In this document: positions 62,191 through 64,000 of the stretch, one piece after another
How the letters are laid out: every line of letters starts with the position of its first letter
Numbering within the stretch: the first letter of the stretch is position 1
Assembly (NCBI RefSeq): GCF_002113025.1
Contig: NZ_NEJH01000010.1
Location: 124,001-188,000 of the forward strand
Direction: 5' to 3'
Length of the DNA: 64,000 nucleotides
Source of the DNA: Pseudomonas sp. B28(2017)
GTDB lineage: Bacteria > Pseudomonadota > Gammaproteobacteria > Pseudomonadales > Pseudomonadaceae
Notes under the pieces: generated by a model
Seen by the model: only the letters and a program-made list of their open reading frames with translations
Databases searched by the model: none
Told to the model about the DNA's origin: nothing
Made by a program: the position numbers and the translations under genes

Positions 62191-62220
62191 GAAAAAGGCC
62201 GGTGGCAAGAGCCACCAGCC
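62191..62220 (-). terminator. attenuator between rplL and rpoB
   Basis: On the minus strand GGCTGGTGGC (from 62220) pairs with GCCACCGGCC (to 62197) around TCTT, with one G-U, followed by TTTTTCC. It is a standard intrinsic terminator 46 nt after rplL, equivalent in position to the partial E. coli terminator that sets the L7/L12 to RNA polymerase ratio. Further hairpins lie at 62162-62183, 62112-62129 and 62084-62096. Confidence 0.85.
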
Positions 62221-62266
62221 ATCAGCCTGTCGCTTAACGCTCGGGCTGGAGGAGCAAAGTCGATGC

Positions 62267-62632
62267 TTACTTCAGCTCGACTTTAGCGCCTGCTTCTTCC
62301 AGCTTCTTCTTAGCGTCTTCAGCAGCTTCTTTCGAAACGCCTTCAGCTACAACCTGAGGAGCGCCATCTACTTTCTCTTTGGCTTCTTTCAGGCCCAGAC
62401 CAGTCAGCTCACGAACTGCCTTGATCACGTTCACTTTCTTGTCGCCGGCTTCAACCAGAACAACGTTGAACTCGGTTTGCTCTTCAACAACAGCGGCAGC
62501 AGCAGCTGGACCAGCAGCAGCCACAGCAGCGGTAACGCCGAAGGTTTCTTCCATTGCCTTGATCAGCTCAACAACTTCCAGAACAGTTTTCTGGCCGATT
62601 GCTTCGATGATTTGTTCGTTAGTCAGAGACAT
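62267..62632 (-). CDS. rplL: 50S ribosomal protein L7/L12
   Basis: L7/L12 forms the mobile stalk that recruits translation GTPases. The 121-residue protein starts [20 protein letters not shown] (dimerisation domain). An Ala-rich hinge ([17 protein letters not shown]) and the C-terminal factor-binding domain ([20 protein letters not shown]) follow. It is 80 nt after rplJ and is followed by an attenuator before rpoB, which lets it be made in excess. Confidence 0.98.
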
Positions 62633-62712
62633 GACTATAAATTCCTGTATTGGGGTGACAGCCTACGCAGCCATCAAATTAAACATATGATTTTGAAAGG
62701 GCTTGCAGTGCC

Positions 62713-63213
62713 TTAGGCAGCAGCAGCTTCTTTCTGGTCGCGAACGGCCGCCAGAGTACGAGCCAGCTTGCTGGTAGCGCCTTGGATCACGCTCATCAGC
62801 TTCGCGATAGCTTCGTCGCGGGTCGGCAGCGAAGCCAACACATCGATCTGGTTTGCTGCGAGGAACTTGCCCTCGAACGCAGCTGCCTTGATTTCGAACT
62901 TGTCCTGACCTTTTGCGAACTCTTTGAAGATACGGGCAGCAGCGCCCGGATGCTCTTTCGAGAATGCAATCAAGGTCGGGCCGACGAACGCGTCGTTGAG
63001 CACATCATACTGAGTGCCTTCAACAGCGCGCTTGAGCAGGGTGTTACGTACGACACGCACGTAAACGCCAGCTTCGCGGGCCTCTTTACGGAGTCCGGTC
63101 ATCGCGCCTACTGTTACGCCACGGGCATCAGCCACGACAGCGGACAGAGCGACTTTGGCAGCCTCGTTGACTTCAGCGACGATGGCCTTCTTGTCTTCGA
63201 GTTTAATTGCCAC
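62713..63213 (-). CDS. rplJ: 50S ribosomal protein L10
   Basis: L10 anchors the L7/L12 dimers; the L10-L12 complex represses its own mRNA by binding the leader. The 166-residue protein begins MAIKLEDKKAIVAEVNEAAK with a GTG start at 63213, and AGGAG lies 8 nt upstream. The C-terminal helix that carries the L12 dimers ends LAAVRDQKEAAAA. A leader of about 200 nt precedes it. Confidence 0.97.
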   Translation of the reverse strand: MAIKLEDKKAIVAEVNEAAKVALSAVVADARGVTVGAMTGLRKEAREAGVYVRVVRNTLLKRAVEGTQYDVLNDAFVGPTLIAFSKEHPGAAARIFKEFAKGQDKFEIKAAAFEGKFLAANQIDVLASLPTRDEAIAKLMSVIQGATSKLARTLAAVRDQKEAAAA

Positions 63214-63411
63214 GGGTTTAACTCCTGCTTATTACCGTTTCATCTGGTCGAAACCGGATGTCGTTTTGGTGTCTGATTCGGTAAGGAACCGGGAGCACCA
63301 TCTGCGTAGGCTTGTGGTTTAAGACTTGCGTCGCCTACGGTCTTGGATAGCCCCCGCCAGGCAGGGACCCCAATTTTTCAATTGGCGCAATCGCTTGCGC
63401 CAATCTGTGTC
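63214..63411 (-). promoter_or_regulatory. L10 leader region between rplA and rplJ
   Basis: This 198-nt gap contains a stem CGTAGGC/GCCTACG (63305-63311 with 63333-63339) and a 10-bp hairpin ATTGGCGCAA/TTGCGCCAAT (63380-63403) just after rplA. Position and structure fit the autoregulatory L10(L12)4 binding leader known in bacteria. I saw no convincing separate promoter. Confidence 0.6.
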
Positions 63412-64000
63412 TTACGCGTCGAGCGAGCTTTGGTCGATGACCAGACCTGGGCCCATAGTGGTGCTCAGGGTAACGCGCTTGACGTAAATGCCTTTCGAGG
63501 AAGCTGGCTTGATACGCTTCAGATCAGCGATCAGGGCTTCAACGTTTTCCTTCAGCTTGACGGCGTCGAAGCCGATCTTGCCAACGGAAGTGTGGATGAT
63601 GCCGTTTTTGTCGGTGCGATAACGAACCTGACCAGCCTTGGCGTTTTTAACCGCGGTAGCTACGTCTGGGGTTACGGTGCCAACTTTAGGGTTAGGCATC
63701 AGGCCACGTGGACCGAGGATCTGACCCAACTGACCCACAACGCGCATTGCATCCGGGGATGCAATCACTACGTCATAGTTCAGGTCGCCGCCTTTCATTT
63801 CGGCAGCCAGGTCATCCATACCTACGCGGTCAGCGCCGGCAGCCAGAGCGGCTTCAGCAGCTGGACCCTGGGTGAACACAGCAACGCGAACAGTCTTGCC
63901 AGTGCCGTGCGGCAGCACAGTAGCGCTACGAACGACCTGGTCGGATTTACGCGGGTCAACACCCAGGTTTACAGCTACGTCGAACGACTCGCTGAACTTG
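63412..64000 (-). CDS. rplA: 50S ribosomal protein L1, 3' part (start lies beyond the window)
   Basis: L1 forms the stalk at the E site and in E. coli represses the rplK-rplA mRNA. About 196 C-terminal codons are visible. They read from KFSESFDVAVNLGVDPRKSD through VVIASPDAMRVVGQLGQILG, GLMPNPKVGTVTPDVATAVK and the end VTLSTTMGPGLVIDQSSLDA. The start, and rplK upstream, lie beyond base 64000. Confidence 0.97.
   Translation of the reverse strand, partial: KFSESFDVAVNLGVDPRKSDQVVRSATVLPHGTGKTVRVAVFTQGPAAEAALAAGADRVGMDDLAAEMKGGDLNYDVVIASPDAMRVVGQLGQILGPRGLMPNPKVGTVTPDVATAVKNAKAGQVRYRTDKNGIIHTSVGKIGFDAVKLKENVEALIADLKRIKPASSKGIYVKRVTLSTTMGPGLVIDQSSLDA

Overview
The window is a chromosomal segment of a Pseudomonas species, most likely of the P. 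fluorescens group. Three things support this. The gene orders nrdR-ribD-ribE-ribB-ribH, zinc-ABC cluster-oprG-epimerase pair, and ssb-MFS-uvrA-ftnA-katA-rplQ match what I recall of P. aeruginosa. The base composition is GC-rich. There are many copies of the pseudomonad REP/REPIN repeat (core GGGAGCGAGCCTGCTCGCGA). I see no rRNA, tRNA, CRISPR array, prophage or insertion sequence.

Layout. 1-3.8 kb: riboflavin biosynthesis on the minus strand (nrdR, ribD, ribE, a RibB with a degenerate GTP cyclohydrolase II half, and the 5' part of ribH). 3.9-9.7 kb: plus-strand genes for a YbaY-like lipoprotein, a methyltransferase and the thioredoxin-TPR protein CnoX, then a small hypothetical gene on the minus strand, then a four-gene unit (His-rich periplasmic protein, MacB-like ABC ATPase and permease, DUF3299 protein) behind a candidate Zur operator. 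9.9-12.6 kb: oprG with a well-placed ANR-type box, then two overlapping sugar-nucleotide epimerase/reductase genes. 12.9-24.1 kb: lhr helicase, a large MscS channel, an MFS exporter, and a ybhP-clsB-ybhN envelope-lipid trio. 24.2-27.9 kb: an alpha/beta hydrolase overlapping a DUF3182 gene, and a GlxA-type regulator divergent from a cysteine hydrolase. 28-35 kb: ssb, a YajR-like exporter, uvrA, ferritin ftnA and catalase katA.

35.3-64 kb is the conserved gene-expression supercluster on the minus strand: alpha (rpsM-rpsK-rpsD-rpoA-rplQ), spc, S10, str (rpsL-rpsG-fusA-tuf) and rplA-rplJ-rplL-rpoB-rpoC. It encodes ribosomal proteins, three RNA polymerase subunits, EF-G, EF-Tu and SecY. Its operon boundaries are readable from sequence. 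Good sigma70-type promoters with 17-bp spacers precede rpsJ, rpsM, rpsL and, unexpectedly, rpsH in the middle of the spc operon. Hairpins or terminators abut or overlap the -35 element at several of these junctions.

Nothing here is clearly a new defence or mobile system. The parts most worth a second look are the zinc-responsive ABC cluster, the promoter-hairpin junction inside the spc operon, the overlapping DUF3182/hydrolase pair, and the degenerate C-terminal half of RibB.
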